Origin: Flavobacterium cheniae
GTDB lineage: Bacteria; Bacteroidota; Bacteroidia; Flavobacteriales; Flavobacteriaceae
Length of the DNA: 64,000 nt
Assembly: GCF_004363695.1 (NCBI RefSeq)
Contig: NZ_SNZC01000002.1
Location: 248,001-312,000, forward strand
Direction: 5' to 3'
Shown here: positions 44,925 through 52,533 of the stretch, one piece after another
Numbering within the stretch: the first letter of the stretch is position 1
Layout of the letters: each line of letters starts with the position of its first letter
Made by a program: the position numbers and the translations under genes
Notes under the pieces: model-generated
The model's database searches: none
Told to the model about the DNA's origin: nothing
Seen by the model: the letters and a program-made list of their open reading frames with translations, nothing else

Positions 44925-46073
44925 ATGCAGTTTTCAGAAAGGCGAAACATAACGCGCTGGTTTATTATATTAGCTTCCTTTTTCATAGTAATTTTAATAC
45001 TTTGGAATACCTATAACTTTTTCCAAATTTTCAAAAACGAGGAACGAGCAAAAATGGAGTTTTGGGCAAGCGCTCTTACCACGATTGCTAATGCAAACGA
45101 AAATACCGACATAGAACTTCCTTTGCAAATTATTACAAAAAACACGACCATTCCTATTTTTATTACCGACAGTAAAGAAAATATCATTGATTTTAATAAT
45201 ATTGATGAAGAAATTTCTAAAGATAGTATAGCTTTAAAAAAATATTTCAATTCGGTAAAAAATGACAATCAGCCCATCAAAATGGAGCGCTCAAATAGTA
45301 AATATCAATTGGTTTATTATGGAGATTCGCCTTTGTTGAATAAATTAAAATATTATCCTATTGCTTTATTATTGATTATTATTTTGTTTGGAGCTGTTGT
45401 TTACAATTTTTATCGTGCTACTAAGATGGCAACTCAAAATAAACTTTGGGCCGGAATGGCAAAAGAAACCGCACATCAAATTGGAACACCTTTGTCGTCT
45501 TTAATTGGTTGGTTAGAAATTTTAAAATTAGACAATGTTGAAGAAAGTACCATTGTTGAAATTGAAAAAGATATTACGCGTTTACAAACTATTACCGATA
45601 GATTTTCAAAAATAGGAAGCGAACCTGTGTTAGAAAAACGCGATATTATCGAAGACACGAAAAACACAGTTGATTATCTACAAACTCGAGTTTCTCAGCA
45701 AATTGTTTTTACTTTTAAAGCTCCCGAACACCCTATTTATGTTGATATTAATCCCGCTTTGCATAGTTGGACGATTGAAAATTTAGTTAAAAATGCAATT
45801 GATGCGATGAAAGGAAAAGGTAGTTTGAATATTGTAATTTCGGAATTAGAAGATATTGTAAAAATCAGCATTACCGATACTGGAAAGGGAATTCCAAAAA
45901 ACCAATTTTCAAAAGTTTTTGAACCCGGATTTACGACTAAAAAAAGAGGTTGGGGTTTAGGATTGTCTTTAACCAAAAGAATTGTTCAGGAATATCACAA
46001 AGGAAAAATTAAAGTAACGCATTCTGAAATTGGCAAAGGAACCACTATGCAGATTAGCTACAAAACGACATAA
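44925..46073 (+). CDS. Membrane sensor histidine kinase (orphan)
   Basis: This 382-aa kinase has two membrane helices (about 13-33 and 142-162) around a roughly 105-residue extracytoplasmic sensor. The H-box is AKETAHQIGTPLSSLIGW, a variant common in Bacteroidota. HATPase boxes are ENLVKNAIDAM (N), DTGKGIP (G1), FEPGFTTKKRGWGLGLSL (F and G2). No response regulator gene is adjacent, so its partner is unknown. A bidirectional terminator follows directly. Confidence 0.92.
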   Translation: MQFSERRNITRWFIILASFFIVILILWNTYNFFQIFKNEERAKMEFWASALTTIANANENTDIELPLQIITKNTTIPIFITDSKENIIDFNNIDEEISKDSIALKKYFNSVKNDNQPIKMERSNSKYQLVYYGDSPLLNKLKYYPIALLLIIILFGAVVYNFYRATKMATQNKLWAGMAKETAHQIGTPLSSLIGWLEILKLDNVEESTIVEIEKDITRLQTITDRFSKIGSEPVLEKRDIIEDTKNTVDYLQTRVSQQIVFTFKAPEHPIYVDINPALHSWTIENLVKNAIDAMKGKGSLNIVISELEDIVKISITDTGKGIPKNQFSKVFEPGFTTKKRGWGLGLSLTKRIVQEYHKGKIKVTHSEIGKGTTMQISYKTT

Positions 46074-46103
46074 AAAAATCCCGATTGAATCGGGATTTTA
46101 TTT
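46072..46103. terminator. Bidirectional terminator between the kinase and HIT genes
   Basis: AAATCCCGATT (46076-46086) pairs with AATCGGGATTT (46088-46098), with A/T tracts on both sides. It begins at the kinase stop and ends at the HIT-gene stop. Confidence 0.87.
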
Positions 46104-46493
46104 TTATAAGTTTAAAGCGATTTGCTTGGCTAATTCTTGAAATTCTTCTGGTGATAAACTTGTTTTTCTTTGAAAACGCATATCATCCATATCTTGAAGC
46201 GGGATTAAATGTACGTGAACGTGCGGCACTTCTAATCCTACCACAGCAACACCAATTCGTTTACATTCAACTGATTTTTCAACAGCTTTTGCTACTTTTC
46301 TAGAAAACTTCATCAATCCTAAATAATGCTCTTCTTCCATATCAAAGATTTTATTAATCTCTTGTTTTGGAATACATAAGGTATGTCCTTTTGCATTAGG
46401 ATTCACATCTAAAAAAGCCAAATAGTTATCGTCTTCGGCAATTTTATAACAAGGAATTTCTCCGTTTACTATTTTAGTGAAAATACTAGCCAT
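46104..46493 (-). CDS. HIT family nucleotide hydrolase
   Basis: This 129-aa histidine-triad protein shows FTKIVNGEIPCYKIAEDD, DVNPNAKGHTLCIPKQE and the catalytic HVHVHLIP near residue 97. HIT proteins hydrolyse nucleoside phosphoramidates or adenylated compounds. It lies 13 nt downstream of greA on the same strand, a common pairing in Bacteroidota, and ends at a shared terminator. Confidence 0.94.
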   Translation of the reverse strand: MASIFTKIVNGEIPCYKIAEDDNYLAFLDVNPNAKGHTLCIPKQEINKIFDMEEEHYLGLMKFSRKVAKAVEKSVECKRIGVAVVGLEVPHVHVHLIPLQDMDDMRFQRKTSLSPEEFQELAKQIALNL

Positions 46494-46506
46494 TTTTAAT
46501 GTATTA

Positions 46507-46983
46507 TTAGTCTCTTGTAATTTCTAAAACATCAAATTTCAATACACCGTTTGGCACGATGATTTCCGCTACTTCGCCAACAGATTTTCCTAGTAATCCT
46601 TTTCCAATAGGAGAAGTTACCGAAATTTTTCCTGTTTTTAAATCGGCTTCACTTTCTGCTACTAATGTATATTTCATTTCCATACCATTAGCTTGATTTT
46701 TAATCTTTACAGTAGACAATACTAATGCTTTTGATAAATCTAATTGCGATTCATCAATTAAACGAGCGTTAGCCACTACTTCTTCCATTTTAGAAATTCT
46801 CATTTCTAATAATCCTTGCGCTTCTTTAGCGGCATCATATTCTGCATTCTCAGACAAATCACCTTTATCTCTTGCTTCTGCAATAGCTTGTGACGCTTTA
46901 GGGCGCTCTATACTTTTAAGTTGGTCTAACTCGTCTCTTAATTTTTTTAATCCTTCTGCGGTGTAATAAGATACTGTACTCAT
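46507..46983 (-). CDS. greA: Transcription elongation factor GreA
   Basis: This 158-aa factor stimulates RNA cleavage by backtracked RNA polymerase. The N-terminal coiled coil (about 12-75) includes EARDKGDLSENAEYDAAKE, whose acidic tip residues are the functional ones. A C-terminal FKBP-like domain follows (ISVTSPIGKGLLGKSVGEVAEI). It is the first gene of greA-HIT. Its leader starts with a strong hairpin. Confidence 0.97.
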   Translation of the reverse strand: MSTVSYYTAEGLKKLRDELDQLKSIERPKASQAIAEARDKGDLSENAEYDAAKEAQGLLEMRISKMEEVVANARLIDESQLDLSKALVLSTVKIKNQANGMEMKYTLVAESEADLKTGKISVTSPIGKGLLGKSVGEVAEIIVPNGVLKFDVLEITRD

Positions 46984-47045
46984 AACTTCATTGTTTATAA
47001 AATAGAAAGAATCCCACCTACATGGGATTCCTTTTCACAAAGATA
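46984..47045 (-). promoter_or_regulatory. greA promoter -7 box and 5' leader hairpin
   Basis: The minus strand reads TATCTTTG (47038-47045), an exact -7 match, so transcription starts near 47031. An 8-bp stem (GAATCCCA/TGGGATTC, 47009-47030) then lies at the very 5' end, followed by TTTCTATTTT before the greA ATG. The gene on the other side is divergent, so the hairpin belongs to the greA leader. Confidence 0.6.
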
Positions 47046-47105
47046 GTAATTTATTTTTAATATTAATTTATGATACTAAGTAATGTTTTGTCAAAAGGAA
47101 TTAAT

Positions 47106-47113
47106 TAAATTTG
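47106..47113 (+). promoter_or_regulatory. Candidate -7 box for the Rieske-like lipoprotein gene
   Basis: TAAATTTG is an exact TAnnTTTG match. A TTTG lies at 47087-47090, with a slightly short 15-nt spacing. Confidence 0.45.
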
Positions 47114-47136
47114 TTTAATCATTCTTAGAAAAAAAC

Positions 47137-47559
47137 ATGAAAAAATATCTCTTACTTCTTTTATTACCATTAATTTTTAGTTGTGAAAAAGAAAGCTTTA
47201 CAAACAATAATCCTTATTTACCAAATTATGGTTTTAATGTAAACATCAACATGAACTTACCACAATATAGCTCACTACAGTTTCCAAGTAATGCTGTTTA
47301 TATTAGTGGTGCTGGAGTTGGGGTAAGAGGAATTTTTGTCTTTAATACTGGTGGAAATTACGTTGCTTTTGATGCGGCTTGTCCTAATCAAGCTTTGAGT
47401 TCATGTTCTACTATGACTTTAAGTGGCATTGATGCAATTTGCCCTTGTGATGATGTTCGATATAGTTTATTTTCGGGTCAAGCCCAAGGCATGCAATATC
47501 CAATGAAACAATATAGAGTGGAACAATTAGATGCGGTTTCACTTCGTGTTTACAACTAA
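47137..47559 (+). CDS. Rieske-like lipoprotein lacking both histidine ligands
   Basis: This 140-aa lipoprotein (lipobox ending at Cys16) has a C-terminal half laid out like a Rieske [2Fe-2S] domain: VAFDAACPNQ, Cys90, then ICPCDDVRYSLFSGQA and MKQYRVEQLD. In a true Rieske protein box I is CxH and box II is CPCH. Here Cys82, Cys90, Cys102 and Cys104 are kept while the histidine positions are Asn84 and Asp105. It may hold no cluster, an altered one, or only disulfides. It is monocistronic. Confidence 0.75.
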   Translation: MKKYLLLLLLPLIFSCEKESFTNNNPYLPNYGFNVNINMNLPQYSSLQFPSNAVYISGAGVGVRGIFVFNTGGNYVAFDAACPNQALSSCSTMTLSGIDAICPCDDVRYSLFSGQAQGMQYPMKQYRVEQLDAVSLRVYN

Positions 47560-47560
47560 T

Positions 47561-47596
47561 AAAAAAGCCTGAAAAATAAAACTTTCAGGCTTTTTT
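47561..47596. terminator. Bidirectional terminator between the Rieske-like and TonB receptor genes
   Basis: AAAAAAGCCTGAAA pairs with TTTCAGGCTTTTTT across an 8-nt loop. It serves two convergent genes. Confidence 0.88.
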
Positions 47597-47614
47597 CAAC
47601 TTAACTTAATCTAA

Positions 47615-49798
47615 CTAAAATTTTAAACTTATTCCAAGAAGGAAATTAATTCCCGCTTGTGGGTAAAATCCTGCTCCTCCATAAGTAATTATATCTCCTG
47701 AAGAGTCATCATCATAGGTGTAGAAATAACCGTTAGATTCGTATTCTACATCGAAAATATTATTTACTAACGCCGAAAAAACAATCGATTTTATTCCTTT
47801 ATTAATTTGCCAATCGTATGAAGCATTAAAATCATTAATGAAATAGCTATCCAATTTCGAAACATCTGAATCGATATTTCCCATATATTGATCTCCAACA
47901 AATTTTGATAATACTGACAATTGCAATCCTTTAACCGGTAAATAAGAAAATCTATTTCCAAAAATAAAATTAGACGAATATGCGATATTAGTATTTCCTA
48001 AATTCTGAACTACTCCATTAATTTCATAATAAAAATCCTCATTCTTATTCTGACTTAATGTGAAATTCGGATTTAAAATTAACTTATCTGTTAAAGCAAT
48101 TGTTGATTCTACTTCTAAACCTAATCGATAACTTTTTCCGCTATTTGTAAAAATTGGAGCACCAACATCATTCAAATCGCCTGTCAAAACCAATTGATCG
48201 TTATAGCGCATATAAAATGCATTTGCGTATAATTTTACTTTTTGTGTATTGTATTTCCAACCTAATTCATAATCAAATAAACGTTCTGGCTTTATAGCAC
48301 CACTTTCGTAATCATCGCGTCTTGGTTCTTTGTTTGCAATTCCAAAATAACCATAGAATGAATTTTTAGTATTTAATTGGTAATTCAGACCTGCTTTTGG
48401 ATTAAAGAATCTAAATGTATCATTTACATCATCAAATTTTACACTTGTGGCATCGTAAAACACCATTCTGTATTGTAAATCGGTAAATAAATTTAATTTA
48501 CTTGTTACGTTATAGGATGCTTTCGTGTAGAAATTCACATCATCTTTATTTCCATAATCATCGTAATATCTATTTGGATTTGGAATATAATTCTGCGTCC
48601 AAACTACTTCTCCGTAATGCAATCCTAAATAGCGATTGGCCGCACCACCAAATAATAAATCGGTTTTCTCGTTTCTGTAATTTAAGGAAAAGGTTGCTCC
48701 GAAGAAATCATTATCTAACCATCTTTTTCTAACTAAATCAGAAATTGAATTTCCATTAAAATCAGGCAAATTATAATCGGTTAAATCTTCATCTTCTTTG
48801 TACTGTTCAAAGTAACCTTTCCCAATAGTGTAATGCAATGCAGCATTTGAAATCCAATTTTCAGACCACTTTTCTGTCCAGTGCAATTGAAAATGATTTT
48901 GCCAATAATTATCGGTTTCATTGTCGTAGAATTGCATATTTCCGAATTCATCGAAATACATCCCCGCAGGATTGAACGTTCTACTTCCATCTAAATCTTC
49001 TGTTCCGTACCACGCTTGATAGGTTTTTTCTTTTCCTCCAAATGCCATTAATTTTACTAAAGTTGTCTCTTTAACATAATTAATATTAAAAAAATACCCA
49101 ATCATATTTGATGTTGCTCTATCGATAAATCCATCCGAAGCAATATTGGAAATTCTTCCATTCATTTCAAAATTATTATGCAAACCTGTACCAAAAGATA
49201 AGGTATGTTTTCTTGTATTAAAACTTCCGAAAGAATTTGAAATTTCGGCATATGCTTTTTCTTGATAGGATTTGGTTGCCATATTTAAACTTGCACCAAA
49301 AGCTCCAGCCCCGTTAGTTGAAGTTCCAACTCCTCTTTGCAACTGAACACTTTCTAATGACGAAGCAAAATCGGGTAAATTCACAAAGAAAGTTCCTTGA
49401 CTTTCACTATCGTTAAAAGGGATTCCGTTTAGAGTAACGTTAATTCGAGAACCATCAGATCCACGAACACGCATAGAAGTATAACCTACTCCATTTCCAG
49501 CATCAGTTGTACTAACTACAGAAGGTAAATATTGCAACAAAACAGGAATGTCTTGCCCTAAATTTCTTGGCGCAATTTCTTCCTTGGAAACATTAGTAAA
49601 CGTAATAGGATTTTTGTCTTTTGCTCTAACAGACGAAACCGTAACTTCTTTAAGTTCGGTAACTTTCGTGGTGTCTTTCTTAGTTTCTTGCGAAAAAGAA
49701 ATAAAAGGCAAAAGGTAAAAGGCAAAAGGTAAAAGGCAACTAAAATAGCGACTTTTTGTTTTTGGCACTAAGCCATTTTTTTTGAATAAAGTTTTCAT
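47615..49798 (-). CDS. TonB-dependent outer-membrane receptor, probably for thiamine
   Basis: This 727-aa outer-membrane receptor starts at the ATG at 49798 (MKTLFKKNG). The signal-peptide core is encoded by a heptad DNA repeat. The plug domain has VTELKEVTVSSVRAKD (TonB-box-like), NLGQDIPVLLQYLPSVVST, MRVRGSDGSRINVTLNGIPF and RGVGTSTNGAGAFGASLN. A 22-strand-type barrel runs to the C-terminal aromatic residue (LLGISLKF). A TPP riboswitch in the leader points to thiamine or a precursor as substrate. The start codon partly lies in a hairpin. Confidence 0.92.
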   Translation of the reverse strand: MKTLFKKNGLVPKTKSRYFSCLLPFAFYLLPFISFSQETKKDTTKVTELKEVTVSSVRAKDKNPITFTNVSKEEIAPRNLGQDIPVLLQYLPSVVSTTDAGNGVGYTSMRVRGSDGSRINVTLNGIPFNDSESQGTFFVNLPDFASSLESVQLQRGVGTSTNGAGAFGASLNMATKSYQEKAYAEISNSFGSFNTRKHTLSFGTGLHNNFEMNGRISNIASDGFIDRATSNMIGYFFNINYVKETTLVKLMAFGGKEKTYQAWYGTEDLDGSRTFNPAGMYFDEFGNMQFYDNETDNYWQNHFQLHWTEKWSENWISNAALHYTIGKGYFEQYKEDEDLTDYNLPDFNGNSISDLVRKRWLDNDFFGATFSLNYRNEKTDLLFGGAANRYLGLHYGEVVWTQNYIPNPNRYYDDYGNKDDVNFYTKASYNVTSKLNLFTDLQYRMVFYDATSVKFDDVNDTFRFFNPKAGLNYQLNTKNSFYGYFGIANKEPRRDDYESGAIKPERLFDYELGWKYNTQKVKLYANAFYMRYNDQLVLTGDLNDVGAPIFTNSGKSYRLGLEVESTIALTDKLILNPNFTLSQNKNEDFYYEINGVVQNLGNTNIAYSSNFIFGNRFSYLPVKGLQLSVLSKFVGDQYMGNIDSDVSKLDSYFINDFNASYDWQINKGIKSIVFSALVNNIFDVEYESNGYFYTYDDDSSGDIITYGGAGFYPQAGINFLLGISLKF
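49702..49739 (-). repeat. Five perfect heptads inside the TonB receptor signal peptide
   Basis: On the plus strand the units are AAAAGGC, AAAAGGT, AAAAGGC, AAAAGGT, AAAAGGC, differing only by C/T at the last base. They encode the LLPFAFYLLPF part of the signal peptide. One unit gained or lost (7 nt) would shift the reading frame. Confidence 0.88.
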
Positions 49799-49817
49799 TC
49801 GTAAAATAAATACGAAT
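49797..49817 (-). promoter_or_regulatory. Hairpin overlapping the TonB receptor start codon
   Basis: The 7-bp arms ATTCGTA and TACGAAT flank a 7-nt loop and include two bases of the ATG (49797-49798). It could be the translation-control part of the TPP riboswitch. Confidence 0.5.
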
Positions 49818-49891
49818 AAAAGGGGCAATTATTCCTTGGTTAAAAATTAAATTTGATACTCTTCGACGCGAATAAACGTGCACATTTATTT

Positions 49892-49976
49892 TTGTCATTT
49901 CCCTAAACAGCATTATCTGTTCTAGGTTCTATGGGTATGATCTCAGCTCGTTATTTAGAGCACCCCTTTGAGACAA
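49892..49976 (-). promoter_or_regulatory. TPP riboswitch (THI element)
   Basis: The minus-strand leader has the THI-element blocks in order: P1 TTGTC, GGGGTGCTC, GCTGAGATCATACCC, GAACCTAGAACAGATAATGC, GTTTAGGGAAATGACAA. P1 arms TTGTC (49972-49976) and GACAA (49892-49896) pair. The CTGAGA and GATAATGC segments are the pyrimidine- and pyrophosphate-sensing regions of known TPP aptamers. It lies 94 nt before the TonB receptor ATG, and its 5' end coincides with the predicted transcription start. Confidence 0.93.
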
Positions 49977-49978
49977 GG

Positions 49979-50010
49979 CAAAGATAGAACTCTTTAGTTT
50001 AAAGTTCCAA
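49979..50010 (-). promoter_or_regulatory. Promoter of the TPP-controlled TonB receptor
   Basis: The minus strand reads TTGG (50007-50010), 20 nt, then TATCTTTG (49979-49986). The start falls about 7 nt downstream, at the first bases of the TPP aptamer. The -33 element lies in a heptad-type repeat. Confidence 0.65.
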
Positions 50011-50019
50011 GTTTAACCT
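49987..50019. repeat. Heptad-type repeat between arfB and the TPP riboswitch
   Basis: On the minus strand, just after the arfB stop, the sequence reads gttaaac, ttggaac, tttaaac, taaagag in 7-nt register. Confidence 0.5.
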
Positions 50020-50421
50020 TTAAAAATTTGGTTTTTTTCTGTTTTGCTTTAAAGTACTCATTACTTTTTTAGCATTAAGTCGTTTTTCTTTTACGCTTCT
50101 TGGAATTTTAGTTTCTTTTCGTTCTTTTGGAACAACCGAAGCATTTTCAAGTAACTTAAAACATTTCTTAATGACTTTTTCTTTGTTCTTTAGCTGACTT
50201 CTGTCTTCTTCGCTAGTTAAAATTAAAATTCCATCTTGAGTAAGTTTAGTTGCAATTTTAGTTTGCAATAACATTTTTTCTTCTTCTGTTAAACCTTTAG
50301 AATTGACTAAATCGAAATTCAATACAACTTTAGAAGACACTTTATTTACATTTTGTCCTCCAGCTCCGCTACTTCTAACTGCTTTAAATGAAAATTCTGA
50401 TGCAATAATTGATTTATCCAT
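50020..50421 (-). CDS. arfB: Alternative ribosome-rescue factor ArfB (peptidyl-tRNA hydrolase, YaeJ family)
   Basis: This 133-aa release-factor-like protein rescues stalled ribosomes. It has the catalytic GGQ in SSGAGGQNVNKVSSKVVL and the basic C-terminal tail that enters the mRNA channel (IPRSVKEKRLNAKKVMSTLK ... RKKPNF). It has no codon-recognition domain, as expected for ArfB. It overlaps the DUF4301 gene by 8 nt and is the last gene of a tight five-gene operon. Confidence 0.93.
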   Translation of the reverse strand: MDKSIIASEFSFKAVRSSGAGGQNVNKVSSKVVLNFDLVNSKGLTEEEKMLLQTKIATKLTQDGILILTSEEDRSQLKNKEKVIKKCFKLLENASVVPKERKETKIPRSVKEKRLNAKKVMSTLKQNRKKPNF

Positions 50422-51949
50422 TATCGGGTTGGTGTGACGATTTTAGTAAATCATTTACGGTTTTCACTGGATTGAACGTTTCTAACGGAACCTCAACAAA
50501 AATAGTGGTCCATTTTGCCATAGCACCATTCCATAAACCCGGAAGTTCAAAGGCTTTAATTGGTTTTCCGTTTTTTGTTTTTTCAGTAATAAAAGCAGCA
50601 TTTTGATCTATAAATTGATTTAAATCAAACTTCTCACCTTTAAAATTTTTCACACCACAAACAATATCAACTGGATTAAAATGGGTGGCTTCTTTAGCAA
50701 TTCTTTTTTGAATTTTATTGTTTAAATCTATTTGTGATGATTCTACAATTTGAAGCGTTAATCTTCCTTTATCATCTTGCACCCAAAATGGTCCGCCACC
50801 CGGTTCGCCTTCATTTTTAACCATTCCACAAACACGAATTGGACGATTTAAAACTTTAATTAAATATTCAATTTTGTAAGCCGTTTGGAAAAAATTAAAT
50901 TCTTCTGGTAATGGAAAAGCCGTTTTGTTTTCAGCAAAATCTCTTATTTCAGCGATTTCGGCTTCTGTTACGTTTCCTTCGGAAAGCTTTTTTAAATAAT
51001 CGAATATTTGATATTGTATGCGGATTAAAACACCGCCTAAAACTTTTTTGTAAGTCGCAATAACCGATGTATGATTTTGCGAAACATTATCGATATTTTT
51101 AATGTAAATCAAATCCGATTGAAGCGCATTCAAATTCTCAATTAAAGCGCCATGTCCGCCAGGTCTGAAAAATAATTTATCATCTTCTACACGAAAAGGC
51201 GTATTATCTTCATTAACCGCTAAAGTATCCGAAGATTGATCTTGATAAGAAAAATTGATTTCGCAATCTGAAAACTGATTGGTTATTTTCTCAAAATCAG
51301 CTTGAAATTCTTTTGTAATGGTGAAATGAATTTTAGTTTTATCATTCTCATTTTTAAAGAAATCGGCCTCAAAAATATTCTCTTCAATTGGTGTAACAAT
51401 CTTGTTGCCCTTTACATGAAAAGGTAAAATTCCTTTTGGTTTATGGGAAAAATGCAATCCTTCTTCACTCAATAAAGTTTTAATTAAAATATAGTATCGC
51501 TTATCATTTGACAAAGAATAATAATTAGGAAACAAGTCAATTGTTTTTTCTTTTAACTCTCTGTAAAAAGGGAAATTTTTTAATCCAAAAATAAAAATAG
51601 AAACATCTTTTGCGTTCTTTTTATTGATGTAACTATTTATGGTATCATTATCAGCATCAAATTCATTCAAAAATTCATTCAAAAACTTAAACATACGAGT
51701 TGCAGCTCCTGAAGCAGGAACGAATTTTTCAATCGTATATTGATTTTTGTGTTTATCGAAATAAGATACCAACGGAAGAATTTCTTCTTCAGAAAAACGC
51801 CAAATTCCATCGCCAATAGTGGCCGACTTCACTAGATTTATCTTTGGAATTCCTTTGATGAAAAAATCCAGCTGTTGTTGCACTTTTTCTAGAGAATTTC
51901 CTCTTTCGTTAATAAATTTTATATCTGCTTCTGTAAAAGTCTTTTCCAT
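50414..51949 (-). CDS. DUF4301 family protein
   Basis: This 511-aa cytoplasmic protein belongs to DUF4301, a Bacteroidota family without known function. Recognisable segments are KFVPASGAATRMFKFLNEFL near the start, HVKGNKIVTPIEENI, FRPGGHGALIENLNALQSDL and EGEPGGGPFWVQDDKGRLTLQ. The two Gly-rich loops (PASGAATRM and RPGGHGAL) look like phosphate- or sugar-nucleotide-binding loops, but that is inference. Its start overlaps pnuC by 31 nt and its end overlaps arfB by 8 nt, so the operon is translationally coupled. Confidence 0.85.
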   Translation of the reverse strand: MEKTFTEADIKFINERGNSLEKVQQQLDFFIKGIPKINLVKSATIGDGIWRFSEEEILPLVSYFDKHKNQYTIEKFVPASGAATRMFKFLNEFLNEFDADNDTINSYINKKNAKDVSIFIFGLKNFPFYRELKEKTIDLFPNYYSLSNDKRYYILIKTLLSEEGLHFSHKPKGILPFHVKGNKIVTPIEENIFEADFFKNENDKTKIHFTITKEFQADFEKITNQFSDCEINFSYQDQSSDTLAVNEDNTPFRVEDDKLFFRPGGHGALIENLNALQSDLIYIKNIDNVSQNHTSVIATYKKVLGGVLIRIQYQIFDYLKKLSEGNVTEAEIAEIRDFAENKTAFPLPEEFNFFQTAYKIEYLIKVLNRPIRVCGMVKNEGEPGGGPFWVQDDKGRLTLQIVESSQIDLNNKIQKRIAKEATHFNPVDIVCGVKNFKGEKFDLNQFIDQNAAFITEKTKNGKPIKAFELPGLWNGAMAKWTTIFVEVPLETFNPVKTVNDLLKSSHQPDNG

Positions 51950-52533
51950 TCTAAATAGCCTAAAATAGCAATAATTGTAAATAATAAAAACTGCATACTG
52001 GAGAATGTCAATCCTTTATAATAATACAAAGGCACCGAAATAATATCGGCTACAATCCAAATAATCCAGTTCTCAATCTTTCGTTTGGCCATGAGCCACA
52101 TTCCTACAAAAAACAAAGCAGTTGTAAGTGTGTCTACATAAGCTGTCCAATCTGTAAATTTATCAAAAAATTGGTAAACAAATGCAACAAATAGTAAGGT
52201 TATTGTAAAAATTAGGCTCGAAATGAAATAATCTTTTCCATTCATAATTGATATTGGAAATTCATCTGCTCCGTTTTTCTTTCTTGTCCATAAATACCAA
52301 CCTAAAACACTCATTATGGAATAGTAAATATTGATGATAAAATCACCAAACAATTTCCATTCCAACAAAATATATACAAAAATCAGTGTGCTAACTAACC
52401 CTGTTGGATACACTAAAATATTATTCTTTCTAGCAAATAAAACACTAACAATTCCAAACAAAACAGCTGTTAATTCAAGAAAAATAAAAAGATTAGAATA
52501 GTCTTTATATTGAGAAAAAAGTAACTCTATCAT
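51919..52533 (-). CDS. pnuC: PnuC-family vitamin-precursor transporter
   Basis: This 204-aa transporter has about seven helices. The PnuC hallmarks are visible: NIYYSIMSVLGWYLWTRK, and the WIIWIVADIISVPLYYYKGL segment with the WxxW substrate motif. Family substrates are nicotinamide riboside, or thiamine for the PnuT subgroup. A TPP-controlled TonB receptor lies two genes downstream on the same strand, which makes thiamine plausible, though the riboswitch itself does not control this gene. It overlaps GGGP synthase by 4 nt (ATGA). Confidence 0.9.
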   Translation of the reverse strand: MIELLFSQYKDYSNLFIFLELTAVLFGIVSVLFARKNNILVYPTGLVSTLIFVYILLEWKLFGDFIINIYYSIMSVLGWYLWTRKKNGADEFPISIMNGKDYFISSLIFTITLLFVAFVYQFFDKFTDWTAYVDTLTTALFFVGMWLMAKRKIENWIIWIVADIISVPLYYYKGLTFSSMQFLLFTIIAILGYLEWKRLLQKQI

